Of a stretch of DNA of 64,000 nt, positions 55,986 through 64,000 are shown in pieces (within the stretch, counting starts at the first letter, position 1; each line of letters opens with the position of its first letter). Location: contig NZ_ATKM01000009.1 in NCBI RefSeq assembly GCF_000418555.1, forward strand, positions 62,001 through 126,000, written 5' to 3'. Under the pieces are notes generated by a model, which was given only the letters and a program-made list of their open reading frames with translations, was not told the DNA's origin and did no database searches. Source of the stretch: Pseudomonas sp. P818. Its GTDB lineage: Bacteria > Pseudomonadota > Gammaproteobacteria > Pseudomonadales > Pseudomonadaceae. The position numbers were made by a program, and so were the translations under genes.

Positions 55986-56348
55986 TCAATCGACGGCCAG
56001 ATAGTGCTTGGTAAAGCTGTCGCTCACCACTTCCCAGAGTGTGCTGGTGCCACTGGCAACGAAGAAGGCGTCGCCAGCCTTGTAGTGCGCCGTCTCGCCG
56101 GTGGCTTCATCGGTGATCTTCACTTCACCGAGGGTCACCACAGCCTGTTCGTGAAAGGTGTAGGGCAGGCGGAAGCGGCTGCGGCGCACGCCAAAGTAGC
56201 CGGCGCTGACCGACTCGTCCTCGGTGGCGAAGGTGGTCAGGGCGAACATGGCGTTGTCGCCTTCGAGCATTTCCACGCCGATGTCCTCGAGGGTGCCGGC
56301 CAGTTCCAGTTCGTCCAGGGTGATGCCTTGCTTGATGCTGTGCAGCAT
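55986..56348 (-). CDS. Cupin_3 (DUF861)-type small protein
   Basis: 120 aa with a single cupin barrel: FRLPYTFHEQAVVTLGEVKI in the first motif, and AGDAFFVASGTSTLWEVVSD in the second, as in the EutQ / ureidoglycine-type Cupin_3 family. Start ATG 56348 (MLHSIKQGITLDE) is preferred over an in-frame start 12 codons upstream. No enzymatic assignment is possible. Monocistronic; its stop lies at the right edge of the MITE-like element. Confidence 0.75.
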   Translation of the reverse strand: MLHSIKQGITLDELELAGTLEDIGVEMLEGDNAMFALTTFATEDESVSAGYFGVRRSRFRLPYTFHEQAVVTLGEVKITDEATGETAHYKAGDAFFVASGTSTLWEVVSDSFTKHYLAVD

Positions 56349-56626
56349 GTCGTTCTCGCTCGATAGGGGTGAAAGGTAACGCACGCTAGCAGGGACCTAG
56401 GGGCGAGCCAGTCGTGGCAGCGACATCGGTAGCCAGGGAAACGTCCTGATCATTGCGTTCAGCCTGCTTCGGACTGCTTGCGTTCGGTACATGCGGCGAA
56501 GCGCGACTGCCTGGTCACGCCGGTGTTCATAACTTGTCGCCGAACTCCTGCGCGTAAAGGGGGCTCTATTGTCTGTCCCCGCGGCCCGAACCTGTGGTCG
56601 TCAAGCAGCGCAGACAAGGAGTCCCG

Positions 56627-57706
56627 ATGACGTCAACACCAGCATCCCGCTCGCCCAAGTCCTGGTTGATGATCGTCGCCTGTGCGCTGCCGCTGCTCGG
56701 CGGCTGTTCCTCCGAGACCGAGCCGGCACCCGAGCCGCCGCGGGTGGCGCTGGTCGAGCCGCTGCAGCCCGCCGCGCCGCAAGCCGAGGCGCTGCGTTTC
56801 TCCGGGGTGGTGCAGAGCGTGACCACCACCCAGCTGTCGTTCGAGGTGGCCGGGCGCATCGAGCGCATCCTGATCGATGAGGGCACCCGCGTCAGGCGCG
56901 GTCAGCCGCTGGCGGAGCTGGACCGCACCGACTACCGCCTGCAGCTGCGTGAAGCCGAGGCACGCCTGCGTCAGCTGGAGGCGGATCTGGCGCGCAAGCG
57001 CACGCTGCTTGCCGAGGGCATTCTCGCCCCCGCCGCCATCGAGGCGCTGGAGGCCAACACCGTGGCCGCGCGGGTGGCGCGCGACAGCGCCCAACGCAAT
57101 ATCGATCACAGCACCCTGAACGCGCCGTTCGATGGCGTGGTGGCGCGCCGCCTGGCCGAGCCGGACATGGTGGTGGCGGTCGGCACGCCGGTGTTCGAGA
57201 TGCAGGACAACCGCCAGATCGAGGTCAGCGTCGATCTGCCGGAAAGCGCCGCGCTGAGCATTCCCCTCGGGCCCGAACTCGAGGCCGAAGCGCAACTGGT
57301 GATCGCCGACCTGCGCCTGCCGCTGCGCTACAAGGAGCACAGCACCCAGCCGCGAGAAGGTGCGCGCACCTACCGGCTGGTGCTGCAGGGCGAGCCGCCC
57401 GAGGACTACAACCTGCTGCCGGGCATGGCCATGCGTGTCAGCCTGCAGCGCCCTGCACAGCCACAGGCAGAGGATGAGGGCTTTCGCCTGCCGCTGTCGG
57501 CGTTGCAGACCGGCAGCGACGGCAAGCACTTCATCTGGCAGGCCGATGAAGGCCGTGCGCGGCGGCTGACGGTGCAGCTGCAGCAGGTCGAAGGCGATCA
57601 GGCGCTGATCCGCGGCGACGGCCTGCAGGCGCAGCTGCCGATCATCGTCGCCGGCGGCAGCAAGCTGCACGAGGACCAGCCGATCGAAGCGCGGGAGCGG
57701 AACTGA
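56627..57706 (+). CDS. RND efflux periplasmic adaptor lipoprotein
   Basis: 359-aa membrane-fusion protein. Lipobox LLGGC (Cys at 27), then lipoyl/barrel-sandwich halves (FEVAGRIERILIDEGTRVRRGQ; NAPFDGVVARRLAEPDMVV) around a helical hairpin (about 95-145), and a beta-barrel domain. It links the pump to the outer-membrane factor. ATG 56627 follows AAGGAG. The 278 bp before it (56349-56626) show no other clear signal. Confidence 0.9.
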   Translation: MTSTPASRSPKSWLMIVACALPLLGGCSSETEPAPEPPRVALVEPLQPAAPQAEALRFSGVVQSVTTTQLSFEVAGRIERILIDEGTRVRRGQPLAELDRTDYRLQLREAEARLRQLEADLARKRTLLAEGILAPAAIEALEANTVAARVARDSAQRNIDHSTLNAPFDGVVARRLAEPDMVVAVGTPVFEMQDNRQIEVSVDLPESAALSIPLGPELEAEAQLVIADLRLPLRYKEHSTQPREGARTYRLVLQGEPPEDYNLLPGMAMRVSLQRPAQPQAEDEGFRLPLSALQTGSDGKHFIWQADEGRARRLTVQLQQVEGDQALIRGDGLQAQLPIIVAGGSKLHEDQPIEARERN

Positions 57707-57710
57707 GCCG

Positions 57711-60700
57711 ATGGATTTCGCCCGTTACGCCATCACTCGGCCGGTCAATGTCTGGATTCTGGTGCTCACCTGCCTGCTCGGCGGCATCCTCGCCTTCTTC
57801 GAGATCGGCCGCCTGGAAGACCCCGAGTTCACCATCAAGCAGGCCATCGTCAACGTGCAGTACCCCGGCGCCACGGCGCTGGAGGTCGAGCAGCAGGTGA
57901 CCGAGCCGCTGGAAAGCGCCATCCAGCAGATGTCGCAGATCAAGGAGATCCGCTCGCGCTCGATGCCGGGCATCGCCGAGATCCGCGTGGAGATGCAGGA
58001 CCGCTACGACGGTGACGCGCTGCCGCAGATCTGGGACGAGCTGCGCAACAAGATCAACGATGCCCAGGGCGACCTGCCGCCGGGCATCGAGCCGCCGCAG
58101 GTCAACGACGATTTCGGCGATGTCTACGGCATCTTCTACGCCCTGACCGGCGACGGTCTGACGCTCAAGGAACTGCACGAAACGGCCAAGGATCTGCGCC
58201 GCGCGCTGCTCACCGCCGACGGCGTCGGCAAGGTGGAGATCGCCGGCGTGCAGGAGGAACGCATCCTGGTGGAGGTCGATCAGGCGCAGCTGGCGGCGAT
58301 GAACATCGCCCCGGACGAGATCGCCGCAGCGCTGGGCGATACCGATGCCGCCGTGGAGGCCGGCGGCGTCAACGCCGGCGATTTCTTCGTGCGCCTGCGC
58401 CCCAGCGGGGCGTTCGACTCCCTGGAGGAGCTGCGCGCACTGTCGGTCGGCCAGGGTCCGCAACGGGTCGAGCTGGGCGCCATCGCCAAGCTCTCGCGCG
58501 ACTATGCCGAGCGGCCGCAGCAGATCATCCGCCACAACGGCCAGCCGGCGCTGACGCTGGGTATCAGCGGGGTGTCCGGGGCGAACATCGTCGAGGTCGG
58601 GCACAGCGTCGAGGCGGTGCTGCAGGCCAACGAGCACCGCATGCCGCTGGGCGCCGAGCTGCACCCGCTGTACGAGCAGCACCGCATCGTCGACGAGTCG
58701 GTGAACAGCTTCGCCCTCAACGTGTTTCTCTCGGTGGCCATCGTGGTCGGCGTGCTGTGCATCGCCATGGGCCTGCGCGCCGGGGTGATCATCGGCGCGG
58801 TGCTGTTTCTCACCGTGCTCGGCACGCTGCTGGTGATGTGGCTGGCCGGCATCGAGCTGGAGCGGATTTCCCTCGGCGCGCTGATCATCGCCATGGGCAT
58901 GCTGGTGGACAACGCGGTGGTGGTCTGCGACGGCATGCTGGTGCGTCAGCGCCAGGGCAAGAACATTCTCGAGGCGTCGCAGCAGACGCTGCAGCAGACG
59001 CAGTGGCCGCTGCTGGGAGCGACCATCATCGGCATCCTGGCCTTCGCCGGCATCGGCCTGTCCCAGGACACCACCGGCGAGTTCCTCTTCTCGCTGTTCT
59101 TCGTCATCGCCGTATCGCTGCTGCTCAGCTGGTTGCTGGCCCTGCTGCTGGTACCGCTGTTCGGCCATTACCTGCTGCGCAACGCCGGCGCCGACGAGGA
59201 GGCCGATGCCGCATACGACGGCCCCTGGTACGCGCGCTATCGCCGGCTGGCTACAGGCGTGCTGCGCCGGCCGAAGCTGACCATCGGCGCGCTGCTGGTG
59301 CTGACGGTGATCAGCGCGGTGATCTTCACCCGCCTGCCGCAGAGCTTCTTCCCGCCGTCGAGCACGCCGCTGTTCTACGTCAACCTGTTTTTGCCGCAGG
59401 GCACGCATATCCGCGATACCGCGCGCGCTGCCAGCGAGGTCGAGCAGTACCTGGCCGAGCAGGACGGCGTGAGCGATGTGTCGAGCTTCATCGGCGCCGG
59501 GGCCTCGCGCTTCATGCTCACCTACATGCCGGAGCAACCGAATGCCTCGCTGATGCACTTTCTCGTGCGCACCGAGGATGCCGAGCGGATCGACGGCCTG
59601 GTCCGGCAGATCAACCAGGAGTTGCCGCAGCGCTATCCATCGGCGGACGTCAGCGCCGCCCAGTTCATGTTCGGCCCCAATGCCGAGGCCAAGCTGGAGG
59701 CGCGCATCAGCGGCCCGGACATCGAGGTGCTGCGCGAGATATCCGCCGAGGGGCGCAAGCGCCTGCAGGAGCAGGGCCAGGTGCTCAACGTGCGCGACGA
59801 CTGGCGTCAGCCGGTGCTGGTGCTGCGCCCGCAGCTGGCGCTGGATCGCCTCGCCGATGCCGGGCTGACCCGCCAGGCGGTGGCGCGCGCACTGGCTGCC
59901 GGCAGCGAGGGCCAGCGCGTCAGCCTGCTGCGCGAGCGCGACGAGCTGATCCCGGTGCTGCTGCGCGCCGAGCCGGATGACCGCATCGACGCCGACAACC
60001 TGCTGCAACGGCTGATCTGGAGCCCGGCCGGCAACGGTTACGTGCCGCTGGCGCAGGTCGCCGACCGCATCGAACCGAGCAGCGAGGACGGCATCATCGT
60101 GCGCTACGACCGCGAGCGCACCATCTCCATCCGCGCCGAACCGCGCGACGGCGAGAACACCAACGAGGCGCACGAGCGCATCCGTCCGCTGATCGAGGGC
60201 ATCGAGCTGCCGGTCAACTACAGCCTGAAGTGGGGCGGCGACTACGAGCAGTCCTCCGATGCCCAGCAGGCGCTGGCCAGCACGCTGGCGGTGCCTTATC
60301 TGGCGATGGTGCTGGTCACCGTGCTGCTGTTCGCCCGGGTGCGTCAGCCGCTGATGATCTGGGCGGTGGTGCCCATGGCCATCTGCGGCGTGAGTTTCGG
60401 CCTGCTGCTCACCGGTCAGGCCTTCGGCTTCATGGCGCTGCTCGGCCTGCTCAGCCTGACCGGCATGCTGATCAAGAACGCCGTGGTGCTGGTGGACGAA
60501 ATCGACCGGCAGATCGCCGCCGAGGTGCCGCGCCTGACCGCCATCATCGAGGCCTCGGCCTCGCGTCTGCGCCCGGTGACGATGGCCGCCGGCACCACGG
60601 TGCTGGGCATGGTGCCGCTGCTGTTCGACCCGTTCTTCGCCAACATGGCGGTGACCATCATGGGCGGCCTGGGCTTCGCCACGCTGCTGACCCTGCTGGC

Positions 60701-60755
60701 CGTGCCCTGTCTGTACCTGCTGCTGATGAAAGTGCGCCCGGAGGAAACCGCATGA
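57711..60755 (+). CDS. RND-family efflux pump, inner-membrane transporter
   Basis: 1014-aa RND pump with two 6-helix halves and large periplasmic loops. N-terminal FARYAITRPVNVWIL, a single membrane Asp in MLVDNAVVV (helix 4) rather than the usual DD pair, and the C-terminal GLLSLTGMLIKNAVVLVDEI. It is closer in pattern to HAE1-like pumps of the PA-type with one adaptor than to MexB. Substrates are unknown. 4 bp after the adaptor; overlaps the outer-membrane gene. Confidence 0.92.
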   Translation: MDFARYAITRPVNVWILVLTCLLGGILAFFEIGRLEDPEFTIKQAIVNVQYPGATALEVEQQVTEPLESAIQQMSQIKEIRSRSMPGIAEIRVEMQDRYDGDALPQIWDELRNKINDAQGDLPPGIEPPQVNDDFGDVYGIFYALTGDGLTLKELHETAKDLRRALLTADGVGKVEIAGVQEERILVEVDQAQLAAMNIAPDEIAAALGDTDAAVEAGGVNAGDFFVRLRPSGAFDSLEELRALSVGQGPQRVELGAIAKLSRDYAERPQQIIRHNGQPALTLGISGVSGANIVEVGHSVEAVLQANEHRMPLGAELHPLYEQHRIVDESVNSFALNVFLSVAIVVGVLCIAMGLRAGVIIGAVLFLTVLGTLLVMWLAGIELERISLGALIIAMGMLVDNAVVVCDGMLVRQRQGKNILEASQQTLQQTQWPLLGATIIGILAFAGIGLSQDTTGEFLFSLFFVIAVSLLLSWLLALLLVPLFGHYLLRNAGADEEADAAYDGPWYARYRRLATGVLRRPKLTIGALLVLTVISAVIFTRLPQSFFPPSSTPLFYVNLFLPQGTHIRDTARAASEVEQYLAEQDGVSDVSSFIGAGASRFMLTYMPEQPNASLMHFLVRTEDAERIDGLVRQINQELPQRYPSADVSAAQFMFGPNAEAKLEARISGPDIEVLREISAEGRKRLQEQGQVLNVRDDWRQPVLVLRPQLALDRLADAGLTRQAVARALAAGSEGQRVSLLRERDELIPVLLRAEPDDRIDADNLLQRLIWSPAGNGYVPLAQVADRIEPSSEDGIIVRYDRERTISIRAEPRDGENTNEAHERIRPLIEGIELPVNYSLKWGGDYEQSSDAQQALASTLAVPYLAMVLVTVLLFARVRQPLMIWAVVPMAICGVSFGLLLTGQAFGFMALLGLLSLTGMLIKNAVVLVDEIDRQIAAEVPRLTAIIEASASRLRPVTMAAGTTVLGMVPLLFDPFFANMAVTIMGGLGFATLLTLLAVPCLYLLLMKVRPEETA

Positions 60756-62215
60756 CTGCCAAGGCCCTGGCCGCTCCGCTGCTGCTCGCCCTGGCCCTGA
60801 GCGCCTGCTCCAGCGCCCCGCAGCATCCGGTTCCGCAACTGCCGGATACCTGGTTCAGCGCCGCCGGCGCCCACCCGGCCGATGCCGAGTCGCTGGCCAG
60901 CTGGTGGCGTCAGTTCGACGACCCGCAGCTCACCGCGCTGGTCCACCGCGCCATGCAGCAGAACCATGATGTTCGCCTGGCCATGGCGCGGGTCGACAGC
61001 GCCCGCGCGCAGCTGCGCCAGTCGCGCGCCGGCCTGCTACCGAGCTTCGACCTGCCGGGCTCGGCCAGCCGCCAGTGGATCGAGAACGACCAGGACGCCG
61101 AACCCGGCAGCCCGCTGGCCGAGTTCATCCCGGATGACGACCCGATCGCCTTCGACAGCTGGGAACTGGCGCTGCAGGCGACCTGGGAACTGGACCTGTT
61201 CGGCGCCACCCGCGCCCGGCGCGACAGCGCCGCCCAGCAACTGCGCTCGGCCGAGGCGCAGACGGTGGCCGCGCGTCTGGCCGTGGCTGCCAACACCGCG
61301 CAGGGCTATCTGCAGCTGCGCGCGCTGCAGGGGCAGCGCGCGCTCTTGGTCGAAGGCATCGAAGTGGCGCGCGAACTGGAGCGCATCGCCGGGCTGCTGT
61401 TTCACGCCGGCGAGGTGACCCGGCTGGACGTCGAGGCCACCTCCGCCGAACGCGCATCGCTGGAAGCCGATCTGGACGAGCTGGATATCCACCTGGCCGA
61501 AGCGCAGCTGGCGCTGGATACCCTGCTCGCCGAGCCGCCGGGCAGTAGCGCCGTCCACCTCGCCGCCAGTACGGCGGTGCCGTTGGCCGAATCGCGAATC
61601 GCCGCCGGTCAGCCCATCGACCTGTTGCGCCGTCGCCCGGACCTGATCGCCGAAGCGGCGCGGCTGGATGCCGCCGAACTGCAGGCACTGGCCGCCCGCC
61701 GCGACCTGTTCCCGAAACTGGCGGTGCAGGCCGCCGTGGGTCGCTCGGGCTTCGCCCTGGGCGACGCCATTTCCAGCGCTTCGAACTTCGCCCGGGTCGG
61801 CGCCACCTTCGGCCTGCCGCTGCTGGACTACGCAAACCGTGGCGCCGCCATCGAACTGGCCGATGCCGAAGGTGAGGGCGCCTATATCGCCTTCGAGCAG
61901 GCCCTGGCCCGCGCGCTGGAGGAGGTCGAACGCGGCCTGACGCGCATTGCTGGCCAGCAACGTCGACACGCCGCCCTCAGCCGCACCCGCGAGCACCGCG
62001 AGCGCGCGCACCGGCTGGCGCAGCGCAGCTACGAGCTGGGCGAGGCGAACCTGAGCGAGGTGCTGGACGCCCAGCGTGGCGCACTGCAGGCGCGGCAGCG
62101 GGCACTGGAAGGCCGCACCGCACTGGCGACCGCGCAGGTGGCGTTGTACGTGGCGCTGGGCGGTGGCTGGCAAGCGGGGGGCGTGCAGGCTGCGGATACT
62201 GGTGCTGGGGAGTGA
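60752..62215 (+). CDS. RND efflux outer-membrane lipoprotein (NodT family)
   Basis: 487-aa outer-membrane factor. Lipobox LSAC (Cys at 19), then the two OEP repeats with coiled helices (DSARAQLRQSRAGLLPSFD; RLAQRSYELGEANLSEVLDAQR). ATG 60752 overlaps the pump stop (ATGA); a longer open frame reaching upstream to 60230 lies inside the pump gene in another frame and is rejected. Confidence 0.92.
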   Translation: MTAKALAAPLLLALALSACSSAPQHPVPQLPDTWFSAAGAHPADAESLASWWRQFDDPQLTALVHRAMQQNHDVRLAMARVDSARAQLRQSRAGLLPSFDLPGSASRQWIENDQDAEPGSPLAEFIPDDDPIAFDSWELALQATWELDLFGATRARRDSAAQQLRSAEAQTVAARLAVAANTAQGYLQLRALQGQRALLVEGIEVARELERIAGLLFHAGEVTRLDVEATSAERASLEADLDELDIHLAEAQLALDTLLAEPPGSSAVHLAASTAVPLAESRIAAGQPIDLLRRRPDLIAEAARLDAAELQALAARRDLFPKLAVQAAVGRSGFALGDAISSASNFARVGATFGLPLLDYANRGAAIELADAEGEGAYIAFEQALARALEEVERGLTRIAGQQRRHAALSRTREHRERAHRLAQRSYELGEANLSEVLDAQRGALQARQRALEGRTALATAQVALYVALGGGWQAGGVQAADTGAGE

Positions 62216-62245
62216 TCGCGGCGGCACAGCGCCGATTTGCCGCCT

Positions 62246-62371
62246 CTGTAGGAGCGGCTTCAGCCGCGAATCGCTGTCAGGGTCGTTGGCACGCTCTGCA
62301 TGGGATCGCAGCTCAGCGCGACCAGGCGTCATGCGGTGCCAAGATAATCGCGGCTGAAGCCGCTCCTACAG
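62246..62371. repeat. Inverted REP doublet (REPIN)
   Basis: CTGTAGGAGCGGCTTCAGCC (62246 on) and its perfect reverse complement ending at 62371 form a 24-bp inverted pair separated by 78 bp. This GTAGGAGCGGCTTC core is a widespread Pseudomonas REP. It lies between the convergent efflux operon and topoisomerase gene. The rest of the 263-bp gap contains a second repeat-like stretch (TGCCAAGCTCCGTGTGGGAA) near 62395. Confidence 0.92.
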
Positions 62372-62478
62372 AAGCCACATGTCCGGTTGATCGTTGCCAA
62401 GCTCCGTGTGGGAACGAGGCTCTGCGTCCGGTAGGCGTCGTGCAGCCTTGGTGTTCAGAACATCCCCGGGCATCAGGC

Positions 62479-63504
62479 TCAGGCGGGCGGCAGTTTTTCC
62501 AGAAAGCGCATCAGCAGGCTTTCTTCGGCGCGCAGGCCCTTGCGCGATGTCGCCAGGCGGATGCCGGCCAGCTCGCCAGCGAGGAAGGCGTCGATCAGGG
62601 CCGGATGGATGTAGCACTTGCGGCAGACCGCCGGCGTATTGCGCAACTGCTGCGCCACCTCCTTGACCATGGCCACCACATGCTTCTTGGCTGCGCTTTC
62701 CGGCTGCCATTTGAGCTCGCGCAATAGCGTCAGGGCCAGCGCGCTGCCGGCCCAGGTGCGGTAGTGCTTGGCGGTGAAGTCGGCGCCGGTGAGTTCACGC
62801 AGGTACTCGTTGATATCGGTGGAGGTCACCGCGCGACGCTCGCCATGCTCGTCCAGATACTGGAACAGGTGTTGCCCGGGCAGTTCCAGACAGCGCTGGA
62901 TGATGCGCGCCAGGCGTCGATCGTTGACCTGCACCTCATGCTCGATGCCGCTCTTGCCGCGAAAGTGAAAGCGTATGGTATTGCCTTGCACCTCGACGTG
63001 ACGATTGCGCAGGGTGGTCAGCCCATAGGAGCGATTGTCCCGCGCGTAGCGGGCGTTGCCGACCCGGATCAGGGTGTTGTCCAGCAGCATGATCACGGTC
63101 GCCAGCACCTTCTCGCGGCGATGTTCGCGCAGGTTCAGGTGCTGCTGCAGCGCTTCGCGCAGCGCCGGCAGGGCTTTGCCGAATGCCAGCAGGCTGGCGT
63201 ACTTGTCCGCATCGCGGATTTCGCGCCAGCGGGCGTGGTAACGGTATTGCTTGCGCCCGCGGGCATCGCGGCCGGTTGCCTGCAGATGACCGTTGGCCAG
63301 TGGGCAGATCCAGACATCGGTGTAGGCGGGCGGCACTGCCAGGGCATTGATGCGAGCCACCTCCTTGGGGTCGCGGATGCGCTGGCCCTGCGTGTCGAAG
63401 TAGCAGAACTTGCCGCGCAGCTTGCGGCGGCTGATGCCCGGCATGCTGTCGTCGACATAGCGCAGGTCGGCCGGTAGTTCGATATCGCCAGGCGCCAGGC
63501 TCAT
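62479..63504 (-). CDS. Poxvirus-type DNA topoisomerase IB
   Basis: 341-aa bacterial TopIB. Catalytic signature residues lie in GRKQYRYHARW, TLRNRHV, RGKSGIEH, AKHYRTWAGS, and the tyrosine motif CRKCYIHP. It relaxes supercoils through a 3'-phosphotyrosine. Start ATG 63504 has GAGGGG upstream; a longer frame starting at 63558 adds 18 unlikely residues. Monocistronic. Confidence 0.92.
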   Translation of the reverse strand: MSLAPGDIELPADLRYVDDSMPGISRRKLRGKFCYFDTQGQRIRDPKEVARINALAVPPAYTDVWICPLANGHLQATGRDARGRKQYRYHARWREIRDADKYASLLAFGKALPALREALQQHLNLREHRREKVLATVIMLLDNTLIRVGNARYARDNRSYGLTTLRNRHVEVQGNTIRFHFRGKSGIEHEVQVNDRRLARIIQRCLELPGQHLFQYLDEHGERRAVTSTDINEYLRELTGADFTAKHYRTWAGSALALTLLRELKWQPESAAKKHVVAMVKEVAQQLRNTPAVCRKCYIHPALIDAFLAGELAGIRLATSRKGLRAEESLLMRFLEKLPPA

Positions 63505-63607
63505 CGGCGCGCCCCTCGACAAAACCTGACAACAGGCGAAACGGCGATGGCAGGGCAAAGGACAACGTCGGGCATGGGTATCGCTCGTTGCAGCAGATAT
63601 GAATTAG

Positions 63608-63625
63608 CCCGCCAAACGAGGCGGG
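63608..63625 (-). terminator. Hairpin after the urea-transporter-like gene
   Basis: CCCGCC-AAACGA-GGCGGG is a 6-bp GC stem downstream of the minus-strand gene that ends at 63662. On the minus strand it is followed by CTAATTC, without a real T run. Confidence 0.4.
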
Positions 63626-63661
63626 AGTTCACTCTTTACGAGCGGGAAGAGGGGTCGGGCG

Positions 63662-64000
63662 TCAGGGCGCTGCGCTGTTTCTGACTGCCTGCTGCCAGCT
63701 CTGCGCGCCGGCTCTGATCAGCCAGCAGGCGAGGATGAAGGGCATGGTCAGGGCCGGCAGGCCGAGGGCGCTGAAACCGGGCTGCAGCAGCAGGGCGAGC
63801 AGGATGCCGAGGGCGGGCACCCAGAGGTTGCGGTGTACCTGGGCCAGGGCAATGGCCGCCAGAGTGGCGTTGTAGCCGTAGAGACCGGCCAGCGCACCCT
63901 CGCCGGGCCAGCCGGAGAAGAGCGCCAGGGCGAAGCCGCCGCTGGAACCCAGCAGCGCCCACAGCGCCATGCGGCCATCGGCCAGGCGCAAGCCGAGCAG
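63662..64000 (-). CDS. Urea-transporter-like membrane protein, C-terminal part (start outside window)
   Basis: At least 112 codons of a hydrophobic protein; the frame is open to the window edge. GLYGYNATLAAIAL is the second-half signature of the SLC14/Yut urea transporter family, and the remaining helices (about four) fit its C-terminal half. The 157 bp to the topoisomerase gene hold a hairpin only. Confidence 0.75.
   Translation of the reverse strand: MLGLRLADGRMALWALLGSSGGFALALFSGWPGEGALAGLYGYNATLAAIALAQVHRNLWVPALGILLALLLQPGFSALGLPALTMPFILACWLIRAGAQSWQQAVRNSAAP

Noticed and set aside
57642..60173. 843-codon open frame on the minus strand opposite the RND pump
   Set aside because: It mirrors the pump gene, is H/Q/R/D-rich with no domain, and arises from high-GC codon bias. 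Similar long antisense frames opposite fliL-fliN, flhA and fliF are rejected for the same reason.
60230..60751. Upstream extension of the outer-membrane factor frame
   Set aside because: It lies inside the RND pump gene in another frame and lacks the signal peptide. The ATG at 60752 with lipobox and ATGA overlap is far better.

Overview
This 64 kb window is a GC-rich gammaproteobacterial chromosome segment. Its gene order and protein signatures point to Pseudomonas in the broad sense, probably the P. mendocina / oleovorans / pseudoalcaligenes side of the genus. That species-level placement is inference from memory of gene order, not from a search. The markers used are the master regulator FleQ, the FleS/FleR pair, FlhF/FleN polar-number control, MotC/MotD stators, ParC/ParP array-placement genes and the HsbA-HsbR-HptB switch.

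Positions 1-37000 hold one nearly continuous flagellar and chemotaxis superlocus on the + strand. It runs: end of fliD, fliS, a second fliS-like gene, a fliT-like gene, fleQ, fleSR, a small GIY-YIG cassette, fliEFG, a 282-bp mobile-type repeat, fliHIJ, hsbA-hsbR-hptB, fliK, fliLMNOPQR-flhB, flhA, flhF, fleN, fliA, cheYZAB, motCD, parC-parP, cheW and a DUF2802 gene. Five sigma-54 sites with exact GG-N10-GC spacing lie before fleS, fliE, fliK, fliL and flhA. A strong FliA (sigma-28) site lies before the second fliS. These fit the known four-tier cascade: FleQ with RpoN, then FleSR, then FliA, with FleN restraining FleQ. On the minus strand at 37.1-39.0 kb a two-gene unit encodes a FlhB C-domain protein and a second FliK-like protein.

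Positions 39172-46518 carry a tightly overlapping cytochrome c maturation operon, ccmABCDEFGHI (the 58-aa ccmD included), ending in a small lipoprotein gene. A bidirectional terminator separates it from a minus-strand group: an SLC13/DASS carboxylate transporter, a voltage-gated K+ channel with a C-terminal zinc ribbon, and a secreted protein of unknown function.

Positions 49.7-55.7 kb hold a ribose operon, rbsBAC-rbsR-rbsK-rbsD, behind a perfect palindromic LacI-family operator. rbsK is broken by a mosaic duplication. A 261-bp MITE-like element with terminal inverted repeats and a 4-bp target duplication follows. Then come a minus-strand cupin gene, a lipoprotein adaptor / RND pump / outer-membrane factor efflux operon, a REP doublet, a poxvirus-type topoisomerase IB gene, and the end of a urea-transporter-like gene that runs off the window.

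The least expected items are: (a) the 282-bp inverted-repeat element that exactly fills the space between the fliG stop and the fliH start; (b) the GIY-YIG gene bracketed by perfect 30-bp inverted repeats, one of which supplies its last codons and stop; (c) FliM-like CheY-docking-type peptides repeated four times inside the CheA linker and also present in FliM, FliN and CheZ; (d) the scrambled rbsK. No tRNA, rRNA or CRISPR array was seen.
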